Assembly: GCA_025361705.1 (NCBI GenBank)
Contig: JANYJW010000014.1
Span: forward strand, 1 to 39,488
DNA: 39,488 nt
Reading direction: 5' to 3'
Source: Gemmatimonas sp.
GTDB lineage: Bacteria; Gemmatimonadota; Gemmatimonadetes; Gemmatimonadales; Gemmatimonadaceae
Every line of letters starts with the position of its first letter. Within the stretch, counting starts at the first letter, position 1. This document shows, one piece after another, positions 22,387-31,983 of this stretch. Both the position numbers and the translations under genes were made by a program. A model generated the notes under the pieces. That model ran no database searches. It saw only the letters and a program-made list of their open reading frames with translations, and was not told the DNA's origin.

Positions 22387-25300
22387 TCAGGATACCTTCT
22401 CGAGTGCGAGGGATACGGGCACGCCGTCGAGGTCGGCGGTCGTGCCGGAGGGAATATCGGGCCCTGCGGTCTCACGGACCTGCAGGGTGAGCGTCAGCGT
22501 TTCGTCACAAATCCAGGCGCGGTGCGCCTCCACGGCGGCGTGCAACACGGCCGGTCCCACGACCCACAGCGCAATGCGGTCGCTCACCTGCAGGCCGGAT
22601 TCCTTGCGGAACCGCTGCACGCGGCTCACGAGTTCGCGCGCCAGTCCTTCGCGCTTGAGCGCGTCGGTGAGCGTGGGATCGATGGCCGCAAAGCGCATGC
22701 CGTCCTGCGACACCACCAGCGCACCGCTCGCCTTGCGCACCACCACGAGATCGTCGGCGTCGAGCGCATGCGAGTGGCCGCCCACCGTGAGGTGCACCGG
22801 CTCGCCGCGCTCGAAGGCGCGCAGCGTCGTCGACGACAGCGTGTTCACCGCCTGTGCCGCCTGCGGCGTCTCCTTGCCCCACTTCTTGCCGAGCGCGCGG
22901 AAGTTCGCCTTGGCCTCCAGCGACACCAGCGAGTCGGCCGAGCCGAGGAACTCCACCACCTTCACGTTCAACTCGCTCGCCAGCAGCGGCACCAGCTCAT
23001 CGAGCAGCGTCTGCTGCGCATCGACGGCCACGCAGACCAGGCGCGCAAGCGGCTGGCGCACCTTGATGCCGGCCTCCTCTCGCGCCGCACGGCCGAGGTT
23101 GGCGAGCACGCGCACCTCGGCCATCGCCGCCTCGAGCGGCACGTCGCGCTCCGTCGCGCCGCGCGTGAAGTCGGCCAGGTGCACCGACGTCCCCGTGAGC
23201 GAGCGGTGGATCCAGTCGCTCACGAACGGGGCGAACGGCGCGAGCAGCCGCGACACCACCGTCAGGACCTCGTGCAGCGTGGCGAAGGCCGCGCGATTGT
23301 CCGCCGCGTCCACGTCGTAGAAGCGGCCGCGCGAGAGGCGCACATACCAGTTGGCCACGTCCTCGGTGACGAAGTCCATCAGCGCGCGCGAAGCCGCGGT
23401 GGCGTCGAAGCGCTGCAGTTCGGCGTCCACCGTTGCCTCGGCGGCGGCCAGCCGCGACAGCACCCAGCGGTCGAGCAGCGGACGGTCGGCCACCGCCGGA
23501 TCGGCCGCCGATGGCGACCACCCGAAGTTGGCGTACTGCGCAAAGATGCCGCTGTAGATGTTCTTGAGCGTCACGAGGAAGCGACCGGCCGTCTCGCGAA
23601 TCACCTGCTCGTCGAAGCGGCGCGGCACCCACACCTGGCTCGACGCCACGAGGAACAGGCGCACCGCGTCGGCGCCGTGGCGTTCGATCACGCGCCACGG
23701 ATCGACCGTGTTGCCGCGCGTCTTCGACATCTTCTGTCCGTTGGCATCGAGCACGAGGTCGTTGACGACAACGGCGCGATACGGCTCGGCGGCGGCCGGC
23801 GCGCGATGCCCGCCCGACTCGTGTTCGCCGCTGCGTGGCTCCCCCGTGCGCGACTCGCCGGTGCGCGACTCGCCGGTGCGCGGCTCGCCGGTACGCGACT
23901 CGCCCGTGCGCGGCTCACCCGTGCGCGGCTCACCCGAATGATGGCTGCCGGCGTGGTAGTCGTCGTACGTCGCCGCGTGCCGGTCGGCCGACACTTTGCG
24001 CCGCACGCCCTCGGGGTGCAGCGCGTCACCCAGCCCCGTGGCGATGGCCAGCAGCGAGTAGAACCACCCGCGCGTCTGGTCCACACCCTCGGCAATGAAG
24101 TCGGCCGGATACTGCCGCGCGAATTCCTCGCGATGCTCAAACGGAAAATGCCACTGCGCAAAGGGCATCGACCCCGAGTCAAACCAGGTGTCGATCACCT
24201 CGGAGACGCGGCGCATGGTCCCGTCGCACGCGGTGCACGCCCAGGTGTACGTGTCGATGTGCGGCTTGTGCGGGTCGAAGTCCGCGCCGAGGGCGTGCCC
24301 CGTCTTCACCGCCAGATGCGCAAAGCTGCCGATCACGTCGCGGTGCGCCGAGTCGGCGTCGCACACCCAGACGGGCAGCGGCGTCCCCCAGTAGCGGTCG
24401 CGCGAAATGGCCCAGTCGATGTTGTTCTCGAGCCACGAGCCGAACCGCCCCGCCCCCACCTCGGACGGGTTCCAGTTCACCGTGGCGTTGCGCGCGAGCA
24501 TCTGGTCCTTGAACGCCGTCGTGCGCACGAACCACGACGACCGCGCGTAGTACAGCAGCGGCGTCTTGCAGCGCCAGCAGTGGGGATAGCTGTGGGTGAA
24601 CCGGCCGTCCTTCCACAGCATGCCGCGACGCTTGAGTTCCTCGATGATCACCGGGTCGGCGGCCTTGACGAACATCCCGCCCACCAGCGGCAGGTCGGCC
24701 GGAAACTCGCCGCGCGCGTTCACCGGCTGCACGAACGCGAGGTCGTACTGCTGCCCCGCCGCATAGTCGTCGGCGCCAAACGCCGGGGCGAGATGCACCA
24801 CGCCCGTGCCATCCTCAGCCGATACGAAGTCGGCCGTGACGACGATTTCGCGCGCGCCGGACTCAAAGGTCACCCAGTCGAGCGGTCGCTGATAGCGCGC
24901 GCCGGCAAGCGCCGTGCCGGGCATGCGGTCCACCACATCCCAGCGGTCCGCCCAGTCGGCGCCCATCACGGCCGGCACCCGCGCCTCGGCGAGAATCACC
25001 GTCCACTCGGCGCCACTCTTCTTCCGCAGCTCGGCATACGTCAGCTTGGGGCTCACGGCGAGCGCGGCGTTGGACACCAGCGTCCACGGCGTCGTGGTCC
25101 ACACGAGGATGCGCCGTTCGCCCGTCTTCCCCGCCTCCTTCAGCGGCAGCTGCAGGTAGACCGACGGATCCTCGACGTCCTCGTAGCCCTGCGCCACCTC
25201 GTGGCTCGACAGCGCGGTGCCGCAACGTGGGCAGTACGGGAGAATCTTGTATCCCTGATACAGGAACTCCTTGGCGTGCAGCATCGACAGCGCCCACCAG

Positions 25301-25803
25301 ACGCTCTCCACGTAGCTGTTGCTGTACGTGACGTAGGCGCGCTCGTAGTCGAGCCAGAAGCCGATGCGGCCCGAGAGCTTCTCCCAGTCCTCGCGGTACC
25401 GGAACACGCTCTCGCGGCAGAGCCGGTTGAACTCGCCCACGCCCACGCGTTCGATGTCCTGCTTGCCGCTGATGCCCAGCGACTTCTCGACTTCGATTTC
25501 CACCGGCAGGCCGTGCGTGTCCCACCCGGCCTTGCGGTCGACGCGGAATCCCTTCATCGCGCGATGGCGGCAGAAGAGATCCTTGATGGTGCGCGCGAAG
25601 ACGTGATGAATGCCGGGCTTGCCGTTGGCGGTGGGCGGTCCCTCGAAAAAGACCCAGCGCGGCGCGCCGGCGCGCGCGGCCAACGAGGTCTCGAACAGCT
25701 TCTCCTCGTCCCACTGCGCCAACAGCTCGCGCTCCACCTCGTCCGCCGCCCGGTCGGGCGGCAGCAGCGCAAAGCGCACGTCGTTCGCTCCGCCGGCCGT
25801 CAC
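22387..25803 (-). CDS. ileS: Isoleucyl-tRNA synthetase, type 2, with repeat insertion
   Basis: About 1138 aa. The HIGH-type signature is [16 protein letters not shown] (55-70), and the KMSKS loop is KMSKT (691-695). A CP1 zinc motif YCPRCGT is present, and the C-terminal region is of the eukaryote-like type 2 form without the bacterial C-terminal zinc finger. Type 2 enzymes are often mupirocin-tolerant (family knowledge). GTG 25803 overlaps the nucleoside phosphorylase stop (GTGA) with GGAG 5 nt upstream. GTG 25779, with GGAG 8 nt away, is an alternative. About 60 extra residues, including seven G-E-P/S-R-T repeats, lie between the [12 protein letters not shown] helix and the KMSKS strand. 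Confidence 0.95.
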   Translation of the reverse strand: MTAGGANDVRFALLPPDRAADEVERELLAQWDEEKLFETSLAARAGAPRWVFFEGPPTANGKPGIHHVFARTIKDLFCRHRAMKGFRVDRKAGWDTHGLPVEIEVEKSLGISGKQDIERVGVGEFNRLCRESVFRYREDWEKLSGRIGFWLDYERAYVTYSNSYVESVWWALSMLHAKEFLYQGYKILPYCPRCGTALSSHEVAQGYEDVEDPSVYLQLPLKEAGKTGERRILVWTTTPWTLVSNAALAVSPKLTYAELRKKSGAEWTVILAEARVPAVMGADWADRWDVVDRMPGTALAGARYQRPLDWVTFESGAREIVVTADFVSAEDGTGVVHLAPAFGADDYAAGQQYDLAFVQPVNARGEFPADLPLVGGMFVKAADPVIIEELKRRGMLWKDGRFTHSYPHCWRCKTPLLYYARSSWFVRTTAFKDQMLARNATVNWNPSEVGAGRFGSWLENNIDWAISRDRYWGTPLPVWVCDADSAHRDVIGSFAHLAVKTGHALGADFDPHKPHIDTYTWACTACDGTMRRVSEVIDTWFDSGSMPFAQWHFPFEHREEFARQYPADFIAEGVDQTRGWFYSLLAIATGLGDALHPEGVRRKVSADRHAATYDDYHAGSHHSGEPRTGEPRTGESRTGEPRTGESRTGESRTGEPRSGEHESGGHRAPAAAEPYRAVVVNDLVLDANGQKMSKTRGNTVDPWRVIERHGADAVRLFLVASSQVWVPRRFDEQVIRETAGRFLVTLKNIYSGIFAQYANFGWSPSAADPAVADRPLLDRWVLSRLAAAEATVDAELQRFDATAASRALMDFVTEDVANWYVRLSRGRFYDVDAADNRAAFATLHEVLTVVSRLLAPFAPFVSDWIHRSLTGTSVHLADFTRGATERDVPLEAAMAEVRVLANLGRAAREEAGIKVRQPLARLVCVAVDAQQTLLDELVPLLASELNVKVVEFLGSADSLVSLEAKANFRALGKKWGKETPQAAQAVNTLSSTTLRAFERGEPVHLTVGGHSHALDADDLVVVRKASGALVVSQDGMRFAAIDPTLTDALKREGLARELVSRVQRFRKESGLQVSDRIALWVVGPAVLHAAVEAHRAWICDETLTLTLQVRETAGPDIPSGTTADLDGVPVSLALEKVS
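23831..23935. repeat. Seven 15-bp tandem repeats within ileS
   Basis: Seven contiguous 15-bp units (gtgcgcgactcgccg type) differ from each other by one to a few bases. Two adjacent copies (23846-23875) are identical, as are 23906-23920 and 23921-23935, which points to recent slippage or unequal exchange. Each encodes Gly-Glu-Pro/Ser-Arg-Thr (Ser in the last unit) at IleRS residues 624-658. Confidence 0.95.
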
Positions 25804-26648
25804 ATGCGCTCCAGCACGGTGCGCACGAGGGCGGTCAACTGCGGCTCCGCAGCCGTGGCCGTCGCGATGATCCGTTCGAGTTCGGCGGGCTCCAGCGCAT
25901 CGGGCAGGCATTGGTCAGTGATGATCGACAGGCCCAGCACACGCATGCCCGCCTGCACCGCCACGATCACCTCGGGCACCGTGCTCATGCCCACCACGTC
26001 CGCGCCGAGCGCGCGCAGCATCCGGTACTCGGCGCGCGTCTCGAGGTTCGGCCCGGGCACGGCCACGTACACCCCCTCACGCAGGGCAATGCCCTGCTCC
26101 ACGGCCACGGCCCGCGCCAGCGCGCGCAGCGTCGCGTCGTACGGCGTACTCATGTCGGGAAAGCGGTCGCCAAACGAGGCGTCATGCGGCCCGATGAGCG
26201 GATTGTCGCCAAGCAGGTTGATATGATCGGCCATCAGCATCAGGTCGCCTGGCGCCCACAACGGATGCATGCCACCGCACGCATTGGCGACCAACAGCAC
26301 CGGCGCGCCCAGCGCGCGCAGCACACGCACGGGAAACGTGACCTGCTGCAGCGCGTACCCCTCGTACTTGTGAAAGCGCCCCTGCATCGCCATCACGCGG
26401 CGGCCGCCGAGCGTCCCCACGAGCAGGCGTCCGGCGTGCGACTCGACGGTGGAGAGCGGGAATCCCGGGATGTCGGCGTACGGAATGGCCCACTCCACGG
26501 CAATCGCGCGCCCCAGCGCACCAAGGCCGGTGCCGAGAATCAGCGCGACCTCGGGGACCAGCGGCGTGTGCGCGCGCACCGCCGCCACCGCCGCGGCGAC
26601 CGCGGCGGGAGTGGGAGCGAACTCAGAACCTGGGAAACGGGCAGTCAT
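25800..26648 (-). CDS. punA: Purine nucleoside phosphorylase (trimeric PNP/MTAP family)
   Basis: 282 aa, the usual trimeric-PNP length. Motifs: LILGTGLG (phosphate loop), [25 protein letters not shown] and [14 protein letters not shown].. with VGMSTVPE, the purine/ribose site. It releases the base as ribose-1-phosphate in purine salvage. The specificity strand reads ITDQC, and I cannot tell inosine/guanosine from other substrates. ATG 26648 is 3 bp after the divIVA stop. Confidence 0.93.
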   Translation of the reverse strand: MTARFPGSEFAPTPAAVAAAVAAVRAHTPLVPEVALILGTGLGALGRAIAVEWAIPYADIPGFPLSTVESHAGRLLVGTLGGRRVMAMQGRFHKYEGYALQQVTFPVRVLRALGAPVLLVANACGGMHPLWAPGDLMLMADHINLLGDNPLIGPHDASFGDRFPDMSTPYDATLRALARAVAVEQGIALREGVYVAVPGPNLETRAEYRMLRALGADVVGMSTVPEVIVAVQAGMRVLGLSIITDQCLPDALEPAELERIIATATAAEPQLTALVRTVLERM

Positions 26649-26651
26649 CCG

Positions 26652-27221
26652 CTACTTCCCATCCTCCGCGTCGTGTCCGCCTTCGTCGAGCCAGCTCGGC
26701 GACTTCTCCTTGCCCGTGTCGCCAGCGCCGGCGCCCGGCGCCGGCCGTTCGGGCGGAGGGCTCTCCTCGGCGGCGCGCAATTCGCTGGCCTGCCGGTCGG
26801 TGAGCGCGCGCCACTGCGCGAGGTATGAGGTGCGGGCGCGTTCGAGCGCCTCCACCTGCGCGTCAAGCTTGCGCACGGCGCGGCGCGCCTCTTCCACGAG
26901 CTTCTCCCCCTCAGCGCGCGCCTCCCGCAGGATCAGCTGCGCCTCGCGCTCGGCCTGCTCGCGCGTCTCCGCACGCAGTTGCTGCGCCGTAATGAGCGCG
27001 TCGTTGAGCGCCTTGTCGCGTTCACGGAACGCGCGCAGCTGCTCGTGGAAGCCCTTGGCCTTCGCCTCGAGTTCCGTATTGGCGCGCGTGAGCCGTTCCA
27101 GCTCCTCGGCCACCTGGTCGCGGAACTGGTCGACGCGTGCCTTGTCGTAGCCGCGCAGCGCCGACCCGAAGTCGAAGCGGCGCGCATCAACCGGCGTGAG
27201 ATGAAAGACGTCGTCACTCAT
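26652..27221 (-). CDS. divIVA: DivIVA-domain coiled-coil protein
   Basis: 189 aa. The N-terminal DivIVA signature is RFDFGSALRGYDKARVDQF (15-33), followed by ~110 residues of coiled coil and a Pro/Gly-rich acidic tail. DivIVA proteins bind curved membrane at poles and septa and recruit division or polarity factors. The ATG directly follows the yggS TAG (TAGATG). Linkage to yggS is usual, and its presence in one transcript with a polarity GTPase is noteworthy. Confidence 0.9.
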   Translation of the reverse strand: MSDDVFHLTPVDARRFDFGSALRGYDKARVDQFRDQVAEELERLTRANTELEAKAKGFHEQLRAFRERDKALNDALITAQQLRAETREQAEREAQLILREARAEGEKLVEEARRAVRKLDAQVEALERARTSYLAQWRALTDRQASELRAAEESPPPERPAPGAGAGDTGKEKSPSWLDEGGHDAEDGK

Positions 27222-27896
27222 CTAGTGTCTCTCCCCAAACAGGACCGTCCCAACGCGAACCATCGTGGCGCCTTCCTCCACCGCGATCTCGTAATCCCCC
27301 GACATGCCCATCGACAGCTCCGTCGCCGCATGCCCCGCGGCACGCAGCGCCTCACGCGCCGACCGCGCGCCGGCGAAGACCCGACGCAGCGTCGCCTCGT
27401 CCGCGTCGAACGGCGCCATGGTCATGGCTCCCACCACGCGAATGCCGGCGCACGCCTGCAACCACTCGGCCTCACGGGCGATGTCCGCCAGCGCATAGCC
27501 TCCCTTCGTTTCCTCGCCCACCACGTTCACCTGCACCAGCACGTCCACCGGTCGCGCACGGCCACGCCCTACGCCGTCCACCGCCTCGGCCAATCGGCGG
27601 CTGTCGAGCGCATGCAGCAACCAGAAATGCTCCAGCGCCTTCACCTTGTTCCGCTGCAGGTGCCCAATCAGGTGCCAGCGCACCGGCACCGTCACCTGCG
27701 CCTGCTTGTCGAGCGCCTCCTGCACACGATTCTCGCCGACATCTTCCACGCCGCAGCGGTACGCGGCCTCGACGGCCCCGGTCCCCTGCGTCTTGGTGAC
27801 GGCAATCACCCGCACCGCCTGTCCGTGCCCGCCCCGGCGCACGGCGTTCGCGATGCGTTCCCTGACTTCGGATACACGGTCTGCCACGTCCTGCAT
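27222..27896 (-). CDS. yggS: YggS/PLPBP-type pyridoxal phosphate homeostasis protein
   Basis: A 224-aa single-domain alanine-racemase-fold protein. K35 in AVTKTQ is the PLP lysine, followed by DVGENRVQEA, WHLIGHLQRNK and the C-terminal LSMGMSGDYEIAVEEGATMVRVG phosphate-binding region. It maintains PLP and amino-acid balance. It is the first gene of the long operon. The start has only a weak AGG upstream and a TATTTT box 8 nt before the ATG. Confidence 0.94.
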   Translation of the reverse strand: MQDVADRVSEVRERIANAVRRGGHGQAVRVIAVTKTQGTGAVEAAYRCGVEDVGENRVQEALDKQAQVTVPVRWHLIGHLQRNKVKALEHFWLLHALDSRRLAEAVDGVGRGRARPVDVLVQVNVVGEETKGGYALADIAREAEWLQACAGIRVVGAMTMAPFDADEATLRRVFAGARSAREALRAAGHAATELSMGMSGDYEIAVEEGATMVRVGTVLFGERH

Positions 27897-27904
27897 AGCC
27901 TAGA

Positions 27905-27910
27905 AAAATA
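27905..27910 (-). promoter_or_regulatory. Candidate -10 box close to yggS start
   Basis: TATTTT on the minus strand lies 8 nt before the yggS ATG, in a 200-bp gap after ftsH. No convincing -35 at 16-19 bp is visible. If used, transcription would begin at or near the start codon. Confidence 0.4.
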
Positions 27911-28002
27911 GCGGGCTGTGGGGTGTAAGCGATAGTCGGGGGGAGACTTAGGATATGCACCCAGGATGGCGTTCACAGCCCACGATCCTCGGTTTCGAAC
28001 GA

Positions 28003-28033
28003 CGATGGCCCGGCATCCTGCGCCGAGCCATCG
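28003..28033 (-). terminator. Hairpin downstream of ftsH
   Basis: As minus-strand RNA, CGAUGGCUCGG pairs with CCGGGCCAUCG through 11 bp including one U-G wobble, around a 9-nt loop. It begins about 63 bp after the ftsH stop. The wobble makes the stem complete only in the minus-strand transcript. There is no U-tract, so it may be a 3'-end-protecting or Rho-assisted hairpin. Confidence 0.5.
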
Positions 28034-28096
28034 CACCTCGCAATCCGTCTTCGTGATCTCGCATCGATATCCTGAGTCCACGTCCTCAATCAGCGG

Positions 28097-30076
28097 TTAC
28101 GCAGGCGCCACCTCTGGCCCACCCAGCATGGGCGGCAGTACGACATCCACGGTCGCCGCCGCAGGTGCCACGGGCGCCAGCGATGTGGTCAGCCCGGGTG
28201 GGATGCGCGGCGGCAGTTCCTGGCCGTCCACCAGCATCTTGATGTCCTCGCGGCCGAGCGTCTCGCGGTCGAGCAGCGCGGCGGCAATGATGTCGAGCAG
28301 CGCGCGGTGCTCGGTGAGCACCACGTGCGCCTTCTGGTACGACTCGGTGATCACGCGCGACACTTCCTCGTCCACCAGCTGCGCCGTGCGCTCCGACACT
28401 TCGCGCCGGCTCATCAGCTGTGCGCCGAGGAAGAGCTCCTGTTCGTTGTCGCCGACGAGGATCGGGCCGATCTTGTCGGACAACCCCCACTGCGACACGT
28501 ACCGGCGCGCAATCCCCGTCGCCATCTGGATGTCGCTCGCCGCGCCCGTCGTCACGCGGTTGCGCCCGAATACCATTTCCTCGGACACGCGACCGCCGTA
28601 CGCCATCACCAGTCGCGCCTCGAGCTGCTCGCGCGTAATCGACACACGGTCGTCTTCGGGCAGCGTGTACGCGACGCCCAGCGTGCGCCCGCGCGGGACG
28701 ATGGTCACCTTGTGCAGCGGATCGCACCCCTTGACCTTGATCGCACAGACGGCGTGCCCGGCCTCGTGGTACGCGGTCAGCCGGCGCTCCTCTTCCTTCA
28801 TCACGAGCGACTTGCGCTCGGCGCCCAGCTGCACGCGATCCTTGGCTTCCTCGAGGTCCACCATGTAGACCTTGTCGTGATTGCGACGCGCCGCCAGCAG
28901 CGCGCCTTCATTGACGAGGTTCGCCAGGTCGGCGCCCGCCATGCCCGGCGTGCTGCGCGCCAGCGACGTGATGTCCACGTCATCGGCCATCGGCTTGTTG
29001 CGCATGTGCACGCGCAGGATGCCCTCGCGGCCGCGCAGGTCGGGGGCGTCGACGACGATCTGCCGGTCGAAGCGGCCCGGGCGAAGCAGCGCCGGGTCGA
29101 GCACGTCGGGACGGTTCGTCGCCGCCACCAGGATGACGCCTTCGTTGCTCTCGAAACCGTCCATTTCCACCAGCAGCTGATTCAGCGTCTGCTCACGCTC
29201 GTCGTGCCCACCGCCAATGCCGGCGCCGCGATGGCGCCCCACGGCGTCGATTTCATCGATGAAGATGATGCACGGCGCGTTCGCCTTGCCCTGCTCAAAG
29301 AGGTCGCGCACGCGCGACGCGCCGACGCCGACGAACATCTCCACGAAGTCGGACCCCGACATCTGGAAGAACGGACGCCCGGCCTCGCCGGCCACCGCGC
29401 GCGCCATCAGCGTCTTGCCGGTGCCCGGCGGGCCCACGAGCAGTGCGCCCTTGGGCAGGCGGCCGCCCAGCTTGGTGAACTTCTGCGGGTCCTTGAGGAA
29501 CTCGATGATCTCCTGCAGTTCCACCTTGGCTTCGTCGCAGCCGGCCACGTCGGCAAAGGTCACCTTGGGCGTATCGCCCGTGAGGAGCTTCGCCTTGGAC
29601 TTGCCGAACGAGAATGCCTTGTTGCCGCCTGACTGCATCTGGCGCAGGAAGAAGATCCAGAAACCGAAGATCACGATCCACGGCAGCAGGTTCACGAGCA
29701 GCGCGGCAATGGACGGACTCGGTTCCTGCGAGTCCACAATGACGTTCTTTGACGTCAGCTTCTCGAGCTCCTTGTCGGAATTCGACACGGGGAGCTTGAC
29801 GCTGAATTTCGTCACCGACCGCGCATTGATCATGACGGGCGACTTGAACGTGCCGTCCACCTGCTTGCCGCCGATGATCGTGACCGCCTGAATGTTGTCG
29901 GCAATCAGCTGCTGGGAGTACTCGGTGTACTTCACATCGCTGGCGCCGTCCTTGCTGCCGCCGGCGTACTGGATGATGAAGACCGGCACCAGGATGACCA
30001 GCAGCCAGAAGGCGATGGTCTTGGATACCTTGGCGAAATTCGTGGGCGGCGTGGGGGGAGTCGGGGTCGGTGGCAT
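28097..30076 (-). CDS. ftsH: FtsH, ATP-dependent membrane zinc metalloprotease
   Basis: 659 aa. Two membrane helices (~19-37 and ~124-144) flank a periplasmic domain. The AAA module has Walker A GPPGTGKT (215-222), Walker B IIFIDE and the [22 protein letters not shown]. The M41 protease site is HEAGH (437-441). The C-terminus is Pro/Ala-rich. It degrades misassembled membrane proteins and regulators as a hexamer. The ATG has no visible SD, and no upstream promoter is evident in the 61 bp after hpt, so co-transcription with hpt is likely. Confidence 0.97.
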   Translation of the reverse strand: MPPTPTPPTPPTNFAKVSKTIAFWLLVILVPVFIIQYAGGSKDGASDVKYTEYSQQLIADNIQAVTIIGGKQVDGTFKSPVMINARSVTKFSVKLPVSNSDKELEKLTSKNVIVDSQEPSPSIAALLVNLLPWIVIFGFWIFFLRQMQSGGNKAFSFGKSKAKLLTGDTPKVTFADVAGCDEAKVELQEIIEFLKDPQKFTKLGGRLPKGALLVGPPGTGKTLMARAVAGEAGRPFFQMSGSDFVEMFVGVGASRVRDLFEQGKANAPCIIFIDEIDAVGRHRGAGIGGGHDEREQTLNQLLVEMDGFESNEGVILVAATNRPDVLDPALLRPGRFDRQIVVDAPDLRGREGILRVHMRNKPMADDVDITSLARSTPGMAGADLANLVNEGALLAARRNHDKVYMVDLEEAKDRVQLGAERKSLVMKEEERRLTAYHEAGHAVCAIKVKGCDPLHKVTIVPRGRTLGVAYTLPEDDRVSITREQLEARLVMAYGGRVSEEMVFGRNRVTTGAASDIQMATGIARRYVSQWGLSDKIGPILVGDNEQELFLGAQLMSRREVSERTAQLVDEEVSRVITESYQKAHVVLTEHRALLDIIAAALLDRETLGREDIKMLVDGQELPPRIPPGLTTSLAPVAPAAATVDVVLPPMLGGPEVAPA

Positions 30077-30137
30077 GTCGGAGTCGAAGGTCGGCGTCGG
30101 CCAGCGCGCCAGATGGCACGCTCAGCGCGGCCGTGCT

Positions 30138-30689
30138 TCAGGCAAGGCTGGCGATGTATGGAACGTGACGGAAGTTCTCGGCGTGATCGAGCCCGTAACC
30201 CACCAGGAACTCGTTCGGCGCGTCGAACCCCACGAATTTGACGGGGTGCTCCAGGTGCTCCGCGATGTGCTTGTGCAGCAGCGCGCAGATGGCGATGGAC
30301 CGCGGTCGCCGCTTCTGCAGCAGCGCCACCAGCATCTGCATGGTGCGCCCCGAGTCGACGATGTCCTCGACGAGCAGCACGTCCTTCCCCTCGATGCTTG
30401 TCTCGGGGTCGTAGAGCAGCCGCACCTCGCCCGACGAGACCGTGCCGGCCCCGTACGAACTGGCAACGATGAAGTCCACCTGCATCGGGCGCGGGATGTG
30501 GCGCACCAGATCGGCGGTGAACATGAAGCTCCCCTTGAGCAATCCCAGCGCCAGCAGCTCGCCGTCGGGGTACGCCATGGCGATCTCCCGCCCAAGGGCG
30601 GCGACGCGTGCGGCAATCTGCTGTTCGTCAAAGACGATGCGCCTGACCTCACGCCCCATCAGGCGCGGATCGGCAGGGCTCGTGGTCAT
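30138..30689 (-). CDS. hpt: Hypoxanthine phosphoribosyltransferase
   Basis: 183 aa. The PRPP-binding loop is LLVEDIVDSGRTM (104-116), GLLKGSFMF forms the pyrophosphate loop, and FVGFDAPNEFLVGYGLD is the base-binding end. It converts hypoxanthine or guanine plus PRPP to IMP/GMP. The gene overlaps tilS by 41 nt. ATG 30689 has no SD but a TATATT box 7 nt upstream. The tilS-hpt-ftsH order is conserved in many bacteria. Confidence 0.95.
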   Translation of the reverse strand: MTTSPADPRLMGREVRRIVFDEQQIAARVAALGREIAMAYPDGELLALGLLKGSFMFTADLVRHIPRPMQVDFIVASSYGAGTVSSGEVRLLYDPETSIEGKDVLLVEDIVDSGRTMQMLVALLQKRRPRSIAICALLHKHIAEHLEHPVKFVGFDAPNEFLVGYGLDHAENFRHVPYIASLA

Positions 30690-31683
30690 GGGACGTAATA
30701 TAGTAGGGCGTCACCACGGGGGTTCCACCCCGCACGACGAAGGTGCGCGCCGTGCGTTCGAGCACGGCGCCGCCAGAAAGCGGCATCCGCTGCCCCGGCC
30801 TTGCGCGCGTCGTCCAGGCGGCGGCGCGCGCGATCCCGCGCCGGTCCATGACGACGCCGGCGCGCGCGGCAAGCTCAGGCCAGACGATACCAAGTCCATC
30901 GCTTGCCAATGAAGCAAGAGGCTGGGCGTCGATAACCAGCGCGCCCTCCACGCACCGCACGCCAAGGCCGTCGACCAGCACGCGCAGCGCGTGACGCCAT
31001 GCCGCCGCACGGGTGCCGATAGCCGACAGATCGGCCGAGAATCCGGGCCGTACCGCTTCGGCGGCACGCAGCAGGTCGGCGCGCAGCCTGTTGCGCAGGA
31101 ACCGAGCATCACCATTTGTGGGGTCGTCGAGAAACGCGACCTCGTGCCGCGCCGCGTAGTCGGCCAGGTCGGCGCGGCCCACGCCGAGCAGGGGCCGAGT
31201 TACGCCGGCCGAAGGCGCCGCCATCGCCGCGAGACCTCGCGCCGAGGCGCCGCGCAGGATGCGCATGGCCACGGTTTCGGCCTGATCGTCGAGGGTGTGG
31301 GCCGTGACGATGGTCGCGCGACGCTCCTTGGCGATGGCCCGCAGCCAGGTCCAGCGGGCCTCACGCCATGCGGCCTCGGTGCGCACGGCCGGAGGGTCGA
31401 TTGCTGGCGATTCGGCGGCCACCGAGCCCGCAAGTGCGCCCGACACCGCGGAGCGGCCCGCCATGACGGGCACGCTCCGTCGAAGGCACTCGCGCACCAC
31501 CAGCTCGACCGCCTCGGCGGCCGCCGCGCCCGAGCCATGGTCGAACGTGGCCACAGCCGGCGGGTCGTGAGGCCGATACTGAAGGAACGCGTGCAGCAAC
31601 GCCATGGAATCCCGCCCGCCCGAAACGGCGAGCAGGTAGCGGTCTGGGGGGAGCGCCCGGAGCGCTTTCGCGATGGCGTGCAC
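30649..31683 (-). CDS. tilS: TilS, tRNA-Ile lysidine synthase
   Basis: 344 aa. The N-terminal PP-loop ATPase has SGGRDS (21-26), then VATFDHGSG and VTAHTLDDQAETVAMRILRG, which are typical of TilS. The smaller C-terminal domain ends in GAVLERTARTFVV. It adds lysidine to the wobble C of the tRNA-Ile that reads AUA. The only plausible start before the PP-loop is GTG 31683, which has no SD. It is divergent from the small plus-strand gene at 31751. Confidence 0.92.
   Translation of the reverse strand: MHAIAKALRALPPDRYLLAVSGGRDSMALLHAFLQYRPHDPPAVATFDHGSGAAAAEAVELVVRECLRRSVPVMAGRSAVSGALAGSVAAESPAIDPPAVRTEAAWREARWTWLRAIAKERRATIVTAHTLDDQAETVAMRILRGASARGLAAMAAPSAGVTRPLLGVGRADLADYAARHEVAFLDDPTNGDARFLRNRLRADLLRAAEAVRPGFSADLSAIGTRAAAWRHALRVLVDGLGVRCVEGALVIDAQPLASLASDGLGIVWPELAARAGVVMDRRGIARAAAWTTRARPGQRMPLSGGAVLERTARTFVVRGGTPVVTPYYITSHDHEPCRSAPDGA
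30697..30702 (-). promoter_or_regulatory. Candidate -10 box at hpt start
   Basis: TATATT on the minus strand ends 7 nt before the hpt ATG, inside the 3' end of tilS. The spacer is ACGTCCC and contains no SD. No -35 match is seen. The spacing fits a leaderless transcript. Confidence 0.4.
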
Positions 31684-31689
31684 GATGCT

Positions 31690-31695
31690 AACATA
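31690..31695 (-). promoter_or_regulatory. Candidate -10 box at tilS start
   Basis: TATGTT on the minus strand is 6 nt before the tilS GTG. The overlapping plus-strand TAACAT (31689-31694) could serve the divergent small gene. Neither has a clear -35 element. Confidence 0.35.
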
Positions 31696-31750
31696 GTTCG
31701 TCGAACGTCGAGCACGGCACCAGTTGGAACATTTTGCCGCGGAGCAGCAC

Positions 31751-31933
31751 GTGGAAACTGCATACGGCGGACCCCTCGGGACCTTGATTGCCGGGGTTGG
31801 CATGTGCGCCTTTTACCTAGCGCTCATCTGGATCAACGTGCTGCTTGGCATGTTCCTGACGCCTCTGTTCCTTATTCCGCTGACCTGGATGCAGGACGCG
31901 TGGAACGGACGTCGGAAGCCGGCAAAGGCGTAG
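31751..31933 (+). CDS. Small hydrophobic membrane protein, 60 aa
   Basis: GTG 31751 is preceded by GGAG with a 6-nt spacer. A TTG at 31724 would add nine residues but has no SD. The protein has one or two hydrophobic segments (LIAGVGMCAFYLALIWINVLL and FLTPLFLIPLTW) and a basic tail, NGRRKPAKA, indicating an inner-membrane protein with cytoplasmic C-terminus. It has its own terminator 25 bp downstream, which supports expression as a single gene. Family unknown. Confidence 0.65.
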   Translation: METAYGGPLGTLIAGVGMCAFYLALIWINVLLGMFLTPLFLIPLTWMQDAWNGRRKPAKA

Positions 31934-31957
31934 GTCGACGGGAAAGGTGGTGTTGAG

Positions 31958-31983
31958 CGGGCCGGCGAATGCCGGCCCGTTTT
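31958..31983 (+). terminator. Intrinsic terminator of the small membrane-protein gene
   Basis: CGGGCCGGC (31958-31966) pairs with GCCGGCCCG (31971-31979), a 9-bp GC-rich stem with loop GAAT. TTTT follows directly. Confidence 0.88.

Noticed and set aside
23831..23935. Possible CRISPR-like array
   Set aside because: The 15-bp units are contiguous without spacers and encode an in-frame pentapeptide repeat of IleRS.
22522..26226. 1234-codon plus-strand open frame opposite ileS and the nucleoside phosphorylase gene
   Set aside because: It is an antisense shadow created by GC-rich codon bias, rich in Arg/His/Ala with no domain. The minus strand carries clear ileS and PNP motifs.
27806..28081. 91-codon minus-strand frame between ftsH and yggS
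   Set aside because: It overlaps the yggS start and the hairpin, and has no recognisable motif or start signal.
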